A stretch of 64,000 bases of DNA from JAHDFB01 sp965658745 (GTDB lineage Bacteria; Bacteroidota; Bacteroidia; Chitinophagales; Saprospiraceae). Shown one piece after another: positions 55,369-63,830 of the stretch. The position numbers and the translations under genes were made by a program. The notes below the pieces were generated by a model. That model did no database searches. It saw only the letters and a list, made by a program, of their open reading frames with translations, and was not told the DNA's origin. Every line of letters begins with the position of its first letter. Within the stretch, counting starts at the first letter, position 1. The stretch is from positions 310,001 through 374,000 of the forward strand of contig CBFHTK010000001.1 of NCBI GenBank assembly GCA_965658745.1, given 5' to 3'.

Positions 55369-57690
55369 ATGACAACTAACATATCCAAACAGCTAACAAG
55401 GGAATACTTAACTAAAGATGCGTGGAAGATCATTGAAAATGGATTCCATCCACACTATAATAAAAATACCGAAAGCATCTGTAGCATAGGAAACGGAAAA
55501 TTTGGCCAGCGTGCATCCATTGAGGAGCATTATTCTGGTGAATCCATGAAAGGAAATTATGTAGCAGGTGTTTACTATCCGGACAAAACTCGTGTAGGAT
55601 GGTGGAAAATCGGTTATCCTGAATATTATTCAAAAGTGCTAAATGCTGTCGATTGGGCAAGTATAGATTTTCATATTAACGGTGTTCAGTTTGACCTGGC
55701 TAAGGCCAAAATTCTCGATTGGCATCGTGAAATTGATATGCAAACTGGAGTTTTATATCGTACTTGTAAGGTATTATTTAACGAAGTTGAGTTTTATATC
55801 GAATCTGAACGATTTTGTTCGATGGCCGATGATCGTATTGCAGTGCAATCATACGCGATTTCAGGTTTCTCTAAAGATGTTGAAATCAAGCTCGAACAAG
55901 GTCTCGATTTTGATGTGAAGAATGAGGATAGCAATTACGATGAAAAATTTTGGGATGAAAAGAAAATTCATTTTGATTCTGAAATAGCATATAATTCGGC
56001 TTACACTAAAAAAACAGGTTTTGCTGTAGCTGCGGCCATGAATACAGAGTTTCTTATCGATGGATTCTCTACGACTCATGAAGAAACCAAGGTTCAGCGT
56101 GAAAAATACATTGGGTTTCAAAACGAATTCAATTTGAAAGAAGGCTCAAGTATTGAAATGTTTAAGATCGTCAGTATAATTTCTTCGCTTGACTATGATA
56201 CTGAGACGATTGAAGATGACGCTAGAATGGTTGTCTTTGGTTACTTAGACCACAGTTTCGAAGAACTAAAGAAATCGCATATCAAAGCCTGGGATTTTAA
56301 ATGGAAGCATGCAGATATTGAAATTGAAGGTGATATAGCTGCTCAACAAGCTATTCGATTTAATATTTTTCATCTGAATCAGACTTATACTGGGGAAGAC
56401 TCAAGACTCAATATCGGACCAAAAGGATTTACAGGCGAGAAATATGGTGGTTCCACTTATTGGGACACTGAAGCTTATTGCATACCATTCTATCTAAGCA
56501 CAGCTGATCAAAAAGTAGCTAGACAGTTATTAATCTACCGATTTGAGCAACTTAACAAAGCCTATGAAAACGCTGCTAAACTTGGATTTCATCACGGAGA
56601 AGCCCTCTATCCGATGGTTACAATGAACGGAGAAGAGTGTCACAACGAATGGGAAATTACATTTGAAGAAATCCATCGTAACGGGGCGATTGCATATGCT
56701 ATATACAATTACGTCAATTATACTGGTGACGATCAATATATTGTTGATCATGGTCTTGAAGTTTTGATCGGAATAGCTAGGTTTTGGAAATCAAGAGTAC
56801 ACTATTCCGCCCATAGTGGACAATATATGATGCATGGGGTTACTGGGCCAAATGAGTACGAAAACAACGTCAATAACAATTGGTACACGAACTACATAGC
56901 AAGATGGTGTCTTGATTACACGAGTAGAATGATGGAGTTTGTTAAAAATAGTGCTCCACATAAATTTGAATCATTAGTCAAAAAGTTGACCGTTAATCAA
57001 TCGGAAGTCAAAAAGTGGAGAGAGATAATAGAAAACATGTATTTTCCTGTAAACGAAGAATTAGGGATTTTTCTACAGCAGGACAACTACCTAGACAAAG
57101 AACAAATTCTTGTAAAGGATCTTGATCCCAAACATCTGCCAATAAACCAAAACTGGTCATGGGATCGGATATTGAGATCTTGTTTCATCAAACAGGCGGA
57201 TGTGCTTCAAGGCATGTATTTCTTTGAGGATGACTTTACGGTAGATCAACATAGAACAAATTATAACTTTTACGAACCAAGAACAGTGCATGAATCGAGC
57301 CTATCACCATGTGTGCACTCTATTCTAGCGGCTAAATTAGGTATGGAGGAGAAAGCTTACGAAATGTATCTGAGAACCTCAAGACTTGATCTAGATGACT
57401 ATAATAATGATACAGAAGACGGGCTGCACATAACTTCTATGGCAGGGACTTGGATGAGTGTTGTTCAAGGATTTGCAGGGATGCGTGTGCGAGACGGGCT
57501 GCTGCAATTTAAGCCCTTTTTACCTAAAGCATGGAAATCTATCAAATTCATGATCAATTTCCGTGGAAGACTTCTCCAGGTTCGTATGTCAGCTGGTGAA
57601 ACATACTTGGAACTCCAGGAAGGGGAGCCACTTAGTGTAATTGTTGATGGAACGCAAATGTTGCTGAATCCAATAAAAGTTTCACAATGA
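55369..57690 (+). CDS. Glycoside hydrolase family 65 phosphorylase, probable maltose phosphorylase
   Basis: An inverting phosphorylase of 773 residues. GH65 features are FGQRASIEEHYSGESMKGNYVAGVYYPDK near the N-terminus, GHDSRLNIGPKG-like EDSRLNIGPKGFTGEKYGGSTYWDTEAY, ECHNEWEITFEEIHRNGAIAYAI, and VTGPNEYENNVNNNWYTN carrying the probable general acid Glu496. Maltose phosphorylase is the likely activity: maltose plus phosphate gives glucose and beta-glucose 1-phosphate, which the preceding PgmB then uses. Trehalose or kojibiose phosphorylase cannot be excluded by eye. The ATG at 55369 is chosen; a longer frame reads into pgmB. It is cytoplasmic. Confidence 0.92.
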   Translation: MTTNISKQLTREYLTKDAWKIIENGFHPHYNKNTESICSIGNGKFGQRASIEEHYSGESMKGNYVAGVYYPDKTRVGWWKIGYPEYYSKVLNAVDWASIDFHINGVQFDLAKAKILDWHREIDMQTGVLYRTCKVLFNEVEFYIESERFCSMADDRIAVQSYAISGFSKDVEIKLEQGLDFDVKNEDSNYDEKFWDEKKIHFDSEIAYNSAYTKKTGFAVAAAMNTEFLIDGFSTTHEETKVQREKYIGFQNEFNLKEGSSIEMFKIVSIISSLDYDTETIEDDARMVVFGYLDHSFEELKKSHIKAWDFKWKHADIEIEGDIAAQQAIRFNIFHLNQTYTGEDSRLNIGPKGFTGEKYGGSTYWDTEAYCIPFYLSTADQKVARQLLIYRFEQLNKAYENAAKLGFHHGEALYPMVTMNGEECHNEWEITFEEIHRNGAIAYAIYNYVNYTGDDQYIVDHGLEVLIGIARFWKSRVHYSAHSGQYMMHGVTGPNEYENNVNNNWYTNYIARWCLDYTSRMMEFVKNSAPHKFESLVKKLTVNQSEVKKWREIIENMYFPVNEELGIFLQQDNYLDKEQILVKDLDPKHLPINQNWSWDRILRSCFIKQADVLQGMYFFEDDFTVDQHRTNYNFYEPRTVHESSLSPCVHSILAAKLGMEEKAYEMYLRTSRLDLDDYNNDTEDGLHITSMAGTWMSVVQGFAGMRVRDGLLQFKPFLPKAWKSIKFMINFRGRLLQVRMSAGETYLELQEGEPLSVIVDGTQMLLNPIKVSQ

Positions 57691-59042
57691 TTAGAGTGTT
57701 AAGCATCCTATCTATTATTATTCTTGTCGCATGTCAATCTAGCAATGAGGGTAAGAATACTGAAAACAAGCAAGTGAATACAGCACTACCAGAATGGGCA
57801 AAATCAGCGAATATTTATGAAGTAAACATTCGACAGTATTCGGAAGAAGGAACAATCAATGCTTTCGCAAAAGATCTTCCTCGACTCAAAGAAATGGGTG
57901 TAGATATATTGTGGTTTATGCCGATATACCCTATTTCAACCACAAAAAAGAAAGGAACTTTAGGCTCTTACTATAGTGTCAGCGATTTTACAAAGATCAA
58001 CCCCGAATTCGGAACCATGGACGATGTAGACACAATGATCAAACAAATTCACGATCTAGGAATGAAAGTGATTCTTGATTGGGTACCAAATCACACTGGT
58101 TGGGATCATCATTGGATAAAAGATCACTCTGATTGGTACACAAAAAATGATCAAGGTGAAATAATCGATCCGCATAACGATGAAGGAAAATCACATGGAT
58201 GGTCTGATGTTGCAGATTTGAACTACAATTCCAAAGAAATGAGAGCTGAGACGCTTCGTCAACTAGAATGGTGGATTGTGGAAAAAGATATCGATGGCTA
58301 TAGAATGGATATCGCATTCGGTGTTCCCCTTGATTTTTGGCACGAAGTACGTGATCGTTTATATTCGATCAAGCCCATATTCATGCTAGCAGAGTCAGAT
58401 GTCGCAGAGCACCGAAATGATAGCATATTTCATAGCACCTATGGATGGAACTTATTCCACGTAATGAATGACATTGCCAAGGGAGAAAAAACAGTTCAAG
58501 ATTTTAAGAACATTCATCAAGAAAATCACAACAAATTCAATAAAGGCAACACCCTACTCTTTACATCAAATCACGATGAAAATGCTTGGAATGGAAGTGC
58601 TCCAGAACGTCTTGGTAAAGGAAAAGAAGGATGGGCAGCAACAATGGCACTCCTCGATGGAATTCCGCTCATCTATTCAGGGATGGAAGAGCCGATGACG
58701 AAGCGTTTGGAGTTTTTTGAGAAAGATACCATCGGTTTCAAGAATTACGAACTCGCTAGTTTTTACAAAGAGCTATTCACCATAAAAAAGAACAATTCAT
58801 GTCTATACAATACACCTTTTGGCGCAACAGCCAGCTGGATACCGAACATAGATGAACGTGTACTTGCGTTTACTAGAAAAGACGATAAATCGCAAGTATC
58901 TTTTTTCTTTAACACAAGCTCAGAACCAATAGTGATAGAAACTAAACTACTCCATGGAGTAGACCAAGAAAGTAAGGTTAAATTGACTGATGTAAGCTCT
59001 GAGCTACTACCCTATTCATACCTAATCGTTAAAAATATTTAA
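57687..59042 (+). CDS. Alpha-amylase family (GH13) lipoprotein
   Basis: A predicted lipoprotein (MIRVLSILSIIILVACQSS, lipid Cys about residue 16) with a GH13 catalytic domain. The nucleophile is Asp208 (DGYRMDIA), the acid/base Glu236 (MLAESDV) and the third carboxylate Asp297 (TSNHDENAW). At 451 residues it has catalytic and C-terminal beta domains but no extra binding module. It probably acts in the periplasm or at the cell surface on maltooligosaccharides, feeding the phosphorylase. It overlaps the GH65 gene by 4 bases (ATGA), so expression is tightly coupled. Confidence 0.93.
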   Translation: MIRVLSILSIIILVACQSSNEGKNTENKQVNTALPEWAKSANIYEVNIRQYSEEGTINAFAKDLPRLKEMGVDILWFMPIYPISTTKKKGTLGSYYSVSDFTKINPEFGTMDDVDTMIKQIHDLGMKVILDWVPNHTGWDHHWIKDHSDWYTKNDQGEIIDPHNDEGKSHGWSDVADLNYNSKEMRAETLRQLEWWIVEKDIDGYRMDIAFGVPLDFWHEVRDRLYSIKPIFMLAESDVAEHRNDSIFHSTYGWNLFHVMNDIAKGEKTVQDFKNIHQENHNKFNKGNTLLFTSNHDENAWNGSAPERLGKGKEGWAATMALLDGIPLIYSGMEEPMTKRLEFFEKDTIGFKNYELASFYKELFTIKKNNSCLYNTPFGATASWIPNIDERVLAFTRKDDKSQVSFFFNTSSEPIVIETKLLHGVDQESKVKLTDVSSELLPYSYLIVKNI

Positions 59043-59043
59043 T

Positions 59044-61818
59044 ATGTATAAAATCTTAAGCTTAATTTTTCTGACTAGTCTTTTTACCACTGTACTTTCT
59101 AGTCAAATTGTAACAACTGACCCACCATTCCCAACCGTTGAAGATGATATAACCATTTACTATGACGCTACTCAAGGGAGCGCAGGTCTTGTTGACGTAG
59201 ATCAAGTTTACATACATACAGGTATTATTACTGTGGCAGGAGGACCTGGAGGATGGATGAATGTTCAAGGTAACTGGGGAACGGATGACCCCAATGTTAA
59301 AATGACTAATGAGGGAGATAACATCCACTCGATAAGTTTTAATGTCACTGACTATTACGGCGTTGAGCCATCAGATGAAGTTGTTGAACTAGGAATGGTT
59401 TTTAGGAATGTGGATGGCTCCAAAGAGGGCAAAACCTCCGATTTTGGAGATATATATACACCTATTTACTCTGCGAATTCTGAATTGCTAGGTAAATTTG
59501 TTAGTCCTGGTTTAGACAACTTCGTCTTAGCAGAGGACGAGGACTTGCTTGTTTCACTGGCATTTTCAAAAGAAGTCACTTTCGAACTTTTTGACAATGA
59601 TGAATCAATACTATCTGCAACCGGAAAAGTTGGTGAAATCACTTTAGAAGACCTATCTGAGGGGTCTCATGATATAAGATATGAGGCAACCAATGGATCT
59701 GAAACAATTTCCGATTCCTTTCATTTTGTTGTGAATAAACCTAATGAGGTAGCCGATGATCCTGATGACTTACCTTATGGCGCCAATATCATTTCTGATG
59801 ATGTAGTGCGTTTAAAGCTTTATGCGCCTCTAAAGGAACACGTTTACGTTCTAGGCGATTTCAATGATTGGTCTCTTGAGGAAGGTGGACAAATGAAGCA
59901 AAGTCAAGACGGTAGCTATTACTGGATAGATATTGATGGGCTATCAGATATGGACGGAGTTGCATATTCATATCTAGTCGACGGTACTATACATATTGGT
60001 GATCCTTACTCCAAACTTATTCTTGATGATTGGCATGATCCATGGGTTTCTTCAACGAAATTCCCTGATCTACCTGTGTATCCAGAGAAAGCAGTAGGAC
60101 TTATCACATACTTAGACTTGACTCCAACACCATTCGTTTGGACAGATGACGACTTTGAGCCTGTGCCACAGTCGCGGATGAATATCTATGAATTACTTGT
60201 CAGAGATTTCTTGGAAGACAGAAGCTACAATTCTCTAATAGACAGTCTATCATATTTAAAAGAAATGGGAATTAATACACTTCAATTAATGCCAGTTCAG
60301 GAATTTGAGGGCAATCAGAGTTGGGGATATAATCCTTCGTTCCACATGGCGCTTGATAAGTACTATGGTGATCCCGTAACGTTTAAGAAACTCGTTAATA
60401 CCGCACATGAAATGGACATTGCAGTAATTATTGATGTTGTCTACAATCATGCTTTCGGTCAAAATCCTTACGTACGTTTATACTGGGAAAACGGAAAGCC
60501 AAGTCCAGAATCTCCATTTTTCAATGTCGATGCAACGCATCCATTCAATGTAGGTTTTGATTTCAATCATGAATCCGAGGCAACAAACCACTATGTAAAG
60601 CAAACCTCTGAGTACTGGCTGGATGAATTTCATATTGACGGTTTCCGATTTGATCTCAGTAAAGGATTCACCCAAAAACTTTCCACAGATGACGGAGTGA
60701 TGAGAGCATATGACCAAAATCGTATTGATATCTTATCCGAATACGCTGAGCATTTATGGGAGATCAATAATGACTTTGTAGTTATTCTGGAGCATTTTGC
60801 AGCCAATAATGAAGAAAAGGTCTTAGCTAACAAAGGAATGATGCTTTGGACCAATGCCAATCATGCGTTCAACGAAGGTACAATGGGTTACAACGAAAGT
60901 GGGAAATCAAACTTTGCATTTCTATCCTACAAAAACAAAGGCTGGAATGATCCACATGCCGTCGGGTATATGGAAAGTCATGATGAAGAAAGATTGCAAT
61001 ATAAAAACTTAGAATTTGGGAATAGTAATGGCTCTTACTCCACGCAAGATCTTGAAACTAGCTTCGATCGACTAGAACTTGCGACAGCATTTCTGTTTAG
61101 CATTCCTGGTCCAAAGATGATCTGGCAAATGGGAGAGCTAGCATTTGATTATTCTATCAATTGGTGCACGAATGGTACCATTAATAACGATTGTCGACTG
61201 ACTCCTAAACCCGTAAGGTGGGACTACTTAGAAGAAGAAGGTCGAGCAGATTTGCTTAAAGTTTATCAAGCAATGATGCACTTACGAGCAACTGAGGAGG
61301 TAATGCATACTGATGATTTTGTTACGGATGTAGGAGGTAAAACAAAGCGGATTCGATTGAATAGCGACGAAGACAATGTATTCCTGATGGGTAATTTTGA
61401 AGTAACTGCTCAGTCGATTCCAACTAGTTTTCAGCATGATGGATGGTGGTATGACTACTTTACAGGTGATTCTATTTTTGTTGATGAATCACTGACAAGC
61501 ATCGATTTCGAGCCAGGTGAATATAGAATGTACTGGGACAAGAAAGTAGATAATCCTGCTATTGTGACAGATGTTGAAAAATATGAATCATTGAGCTTTA
61601 AGATTTATCCGAATCCATCACAACATGGAACAATCATAATCAATCATGAACTTGACAAAGCGCAACTTGAAATCTACAATCTCTCAGGTCAGCGCGTTTT
61701 CTTCAAAGATACCTTCGATCCGTGGACAGAAATTCAACATAATCTCCAAGCTGGAATGTACATTGTTAGAGTTTCAAATGGTCAACAATTTGCTACCAGA
61801 AAACTAGTCGTAAACTAG
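59044..61818 (+). CDS. Secreted alpha-amylase (GH13) with T9SS sorting domain
   Basis: A 924-residue exported enzyme. It has a signal peptide (ILSLIFLTSLFTTVLSSQ), then an N-terminal beta-sandwich module, an E-set/CBM48-like module (VRLKLYAPLKEHVYVLGDFNDW) and a GH13 domain. Catalytic residues are Asp537 (DGFRFDLSK), Glu583 (VVILEHF) and Asp647 (MESHDEER). The C-terminus is a type A T9SS sorting domain (FKIYPNPSQHG, AGMYIVRVSNGQQ). It is exported by the type IX system to cut starch or glycogen outside the cell. It starts 1 base after the lipoprotein amylase stop and ends the operon. Confidence 0.93.
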   Translation: MYKILSLIFLTSLFTTVLSSQIVTTDPPFPTVEDDITIYYDATQGSAGLVDVDQVYIHTGIITVAGGPGGWMNVQGNWGTDDPNVKMTNEGDNIHSISFNVTDYYGVEPSDEVVELGMVFRNVDGSKEGKTSDFGDIYTPIYSANSELLGKFVSPGLDNFVLAEDEDLLVSLAFSKEVTFELFDNDESILSATGKVGEITLEDLSEGSHDIRYEATNGSETISDSFHFVVNKPNEVADDPDDLPYGANIISDDVVRLKLYAPLKEHVYVLGDFNDWSLEEGGQMKQSQDGSYYWIDIDGLSDMDGVAYSYLVDGTIHIGDPYSKLILDDWHDPWVSSTKFPDLPVYPEKAVGLITYLDLTPTPFVWTDDDFEPVPQSRMNIYELLVRDFLEDRSYNSLIDSLSYLKEMGINTLQLMPVQEFEGNQSWGYNPSFHMALDKYYGDPVTFKKLVNTAHEMDIAVIIDVVYNHAFGQNPYVRLYWENGKPSPESPFFNVDATHPFNVGFDFNHESEATNHYVKQTSEYWLDEFHIDGFRFDLSKGFTQKLSTDDGVMRAYDQNRIDILSEYAEHLWEINNDFVVILEHFAANNEEKVLANKGMMLWTNANHAFNEGTMGYNESGKSNFAFLSYKNKGWNDPHAVGYMESHDEERLQYKNLEFGNSNGSYSTQDLETSFDRLELATAFLFSIPGPKMIWQMGELAFDYSINWCTNGTINNDCRLTPKPVRWDYLEEEGRADLLKVYQAMMHLRATEEVMHTDDFVTDVGGKTKRIRLNSDEDNVFLMGNFEVTAQSIPTSFQHDGWWYDYFTGDSIFVDESLTSIDFEPGEYRMYWDKKVDNPAIVTDVEKYESLSFKIYPNPSQHGTIIINHELDKAQLEIYNLSGQRVFFKDTFDPWTEIQHNLQAGMYIVRVSNGQQFATRKLVVN

Positions 61819-61844
61819 ATTGAAAATTAGAAATATTTGCGCGT

Positions 61845-61876
61845 GACCCACTATTCCTCGAAATGAATAGTGGGTC
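61845..61876 (+). terminator. Strong hairpin after the amylase operon
   Basis: A perfect 12-bp stem (GACCCACTATTC / GAATAGTGGGTC) with an 8-base loop lies 26 bases after the amylase stop. There is no T-run, so it may be an mRNA-stabilising or rho-assisted end and not a classic terminator. Confidence 0.5.
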
Positions 61877-62060
61877 GGAGTCTTCCCGAGTTCGCACTTC
61901 GTGCTCATCCCTTCCATTGCAATAACACTATTATTAATAATTTGCCTTACGAGCACGATAGGGAATTGATGTTATCATTTCAAACTAAGGGAGCTCGCTA
62001 CCCTCGCCTCTTGAGGTTCCTCACGCAGGTACTTGTATTATCGAATTGCGCGCTAAGGTA
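61877..62060. repeat. Structured intergenic block with two GC-rich arms
   Basis: Two GC-rich arms (about 57% and 66% G+C by hand count, at 61877-61920 and 61990-62030) flank an AT-rich core with the palindrome TTATTAATAA (61930-61939). An exact 8-base inverted repeat, TCGTGCTC at 61899-61906 and GAGCACGA at 61951-61958, brackets the core. This is unlike neighbouring intergenic DNA. A 63-codon plus-strand frame here has no family-like sequence. It is a possible dispersed repeat of REP or MITE type, with copy number unknown. Confidence 0.35.
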
Positions 62061-62077
62061 AATTTTCTAAGCCTCCA

Positions 62078-62284
62078 CTAGGTCCAATCACCGTCTTCTA
62101 AACTGAATAACTCACTAATTTCCACCTCAAATATCTTTGCCAGCTTCAAAGACAATACAGTCGAAGGTACATATTTTCCTAACTCCATAGCGTTAATCGT
62201 TTGTCGACTTACTTGAGCCAACTTAGCCAGATCCGCCTGCGTCAAGTTCTTTTTCGCCCGTTGTACTTTAATACTATTTTTCAT
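62078..62284 (-). CDS. XRE-family helix-turn-helix regulator
   Basis: A 68-residue single-domain Cro/CI-type regulator. The helix-turn-helix is QADLAKLAQVSRQTINAMELGKYVPS, and LKLAKIFEVEISELF closes the domain. Small regulators of this type in Bacteroidota usually follow a gene for a multi-helix membrane protein in a two-gene operon. Here that gene is present only as a 5'-truncated remnant whose stop overlaps this start by 11 bases. I start at MKNSIKVQRAKKN (62284). Three codons more (62293) are possible. The loss of the upstream gene's front end probably removed its normal promoter. Confidence 0.88.
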   Translation of the reverse strand: MKNSIKVQRAKKNLTQADLAKLAQVSRQTINAMELGKYVPSTVLSLKLAKIFEVEISELFSLEDGDWT

Positions 62285-62504
62285 CGCTACCATTTTTAAG
62301 TTTGACGATTCTCCAATTGAATCGGATTATGAAAAACCACAGTATCGTAAACATGTTGAAGATCATGACCCATAAAAATGACAAATCATAAATACACAAA
62401 AAGGCAACTAAGAGAATGCCATAATTTACAAAGACTGCCCAGACTAGGGATTCTAACCTAATCTTTGAAATGTATTCGTCCTCAACTTTCTCTCTAGAAA
62501 ACCG
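62274..62504 (-). pseudogene. 5'-truncated membrane-protein gene upstream of the XRE regulator
   Basis: Reading the minus strand gives 76 codons without interruption, ending at a TAG overlapping the XRE start. The sequence has two transmembrane helices (VWAVFVNYGILLVAFLCIY and LWVMIFNMFTILWFFIIRF) preceded by REKVEDEYISKIRLESL. It looks like the second half of the membrane protein that commonly accompanies such regulators. There is no ATG, GTG or TTG before the first helix, and a TGA lies at 62505-62507. The front half appears to be missing, replaced by the end of the FG-GAP gene remnant in another frame. Confidence 0.65.
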
Positions 62505-62947
62505 TCATTGTCAACATCCGAAGCATTCATATTCTGGACCAAAAAGCTAGAAGGCGCCTGCCAATAAAGCGTAAATGACTCTTCTTCAAAATCAAACGAA
62601 TATATACGAATCGGGGAGCTACTTGTCCCAACTACAATTTCAGAAACTCCGTCATTATTAAAGTCAGCAACCAATCCAGACCAAACCGGTCCCGAAAAAG
62701 GAGGTCCTTCTATTTCACGCCAAGACCTTTTCAGACCGTTATTGAGGCCAACAACCAGCTGTTGATTATTGTTGAAAAACACCAAATCATCTTGCTGATC
62801 ATTATTCATATCAGCTGAAATAATGCTGATATTTGAATTATAGTCACCAATGTACGAATCCTCCGTTTGAAAAGTAACTTGCGCTTCTATCGAGTAGGAA
62901 ATTATGAAACTCAAACAAACGACGAAAAACAGACATTTTTTAAGCAT
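62453..62947 (-). pseudogene. Truncated FG-GAP/VCBS repeat protein gene
   Basis: The start codon, signal peptide (LFFVVCLSFIISYSIEAQ) and FG-GAP repeats are intact: NISIISADMNNDQQDDLVFF, VADFNNDGVSEIVVG and NASDVDNDGFLE, the calcium-binding-type DxDxDG loops. After the last motif the frame switches to unrelated residues (RKLRTNTFQRLG) and stops. Those 12 codons overlap the out-of-frame membrane-protein remnant. FG-GAP proteins are normally much longer than 164 residues and secreted. It is best read as a gene cut by a deletion, with the 5' portion still linked to a promoter. Confidence 0.65.
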
Positions 62948-63001
62948 AAAAGTTGACTTTTGAGTATTAGGGGGAGTTAGAAACTCTCAATACATATTAG
63001 A

Positions 63002-63009
63002 CAAATTTA
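63002..63009 (-). promoter_or_regulatory. -7 promoter box of the truncated FG-GAP gene
   Basis: The minus strand reads TAAATTTG, an exact TAnnTTTG match, 54 bases before the ATG at 62947. Confidence 0.4.
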
Positions 63010-63026
63010 ACATATAATAAGTAGAT

Positions 63027-63830
63027 ATGCTCAATCGAGCCATTGATATTGTACAATTTGTGCTGAAATCGACCAATCAGCATGGTATTCACAGTCCAAG
63101 TTTATTCCAGCTCTATGAACATGTGATCCGTGATGATCGACGATTTCATGTTTTTGAAAAGCTTGAAGCTTATAGAAATGAGCTTCTTAGAAGTTCGGAA
63201 GAAATTGTTATTGTGGAACTAGGTGCTGGATCAAACTATGACACCGCAACTAAGAAGCAAATTAAGGAAGTAGCTGCTCAACAGCTTAGTTCGCCATATC
63301 AATTACGCGTTCTTTTTAGATTGATTGAATGGGTCGGGGCCCAAAATATAGTTGAACTAGGTGCTTCACTAGGATTGTCAAGTTTCTACTTGTCAGCAAC
63401 TTCTAGTAAAAGCACTGTGACAAGTTTTGAGGGAAATCCCCATTTTGTAAAATTTATCAAGAGTCAAAATAAAAGGCTCGGCTTCGATAATCTCTCGATA
63501 ATAGAAGGGAACTTTGATACAACTTACCTTGAATTTGTTCAGACCAATCCCAAAGTAGACTTGATCTTCATCGATGGAAATCATCGCGAAAGTGCTACAT
63601 TAAACTACTTTGACGAAAGTCTAAAGATTATAAATGAGCATGGTATCATAGTGTTCGATGACATTCATTGGTCAAAGGGAATGCAAAAAGCTTGGAATCG
63701 AATTAAATCACATGATCGAGTAAACGCCTCCATAGACTTATATATGATGGGGATCATCTTTCTATCTTCTGAGTACAAAGAGAAACGGCACCTGCATATT
63801 AGACCTAGAGTATGGAGCCAATCTAATTAG
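63027..63830 (+). CDS. Class I SAM-dependent methyltransferase (O-methyltransferase-like)
   Basis: A 267-residue protein of the Methyltransferase_24 type. The SAM motif is NIVELGASLGLSSFYLSA, an acidic ribose-binding residue follows in VTSFEGNPHF, motif DLIFIDGNHRES carries a possible metal-binding Asp-His, and GIIVFDDIHWSKGM follows. The N-terminal 90 residues (NQHGIHSPSLFQLYEHVI) are typical of a Bacteroidota group of such enzymes. IDGNH and FDDIHW recall catechol O-methyltransferase-like enzymes. Substrate unknown. It is a single gene, divergent from the truncated FG-GAP gene. Confidence 0.85.
   Translation: MLNRAIDIVQFVLKSTNQHGIHSPSLFQLYEHVIRDDRRFHVFEKLEAYRNELLRSSEEIVIVELGAGSNYDTATKKQIKEVAAQQLSSPYQLRVLFRLIEWVGAQNIVELGASLGLSSFYLSATSSKSTVTSFEGNPHFVKFIKSQNKRLGFDNLSIIEGNFDTTYLEFVQTNPKVDLIFIDGNHRESATLNYFDESLKIINEHGIIVFDDIHWSKGMQKAWNRIKSHDRVNASIDLYMMGIIFLSSEYKEKRHLHIRPRVWSQSN

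Noticed and set aside
61870..62061. 63-codon plus-strand reading frame in the GC-rich block
   Set aside because: It starts inside a hairpin and follows the repeat-like block; composition is explained by that block, not by coding.
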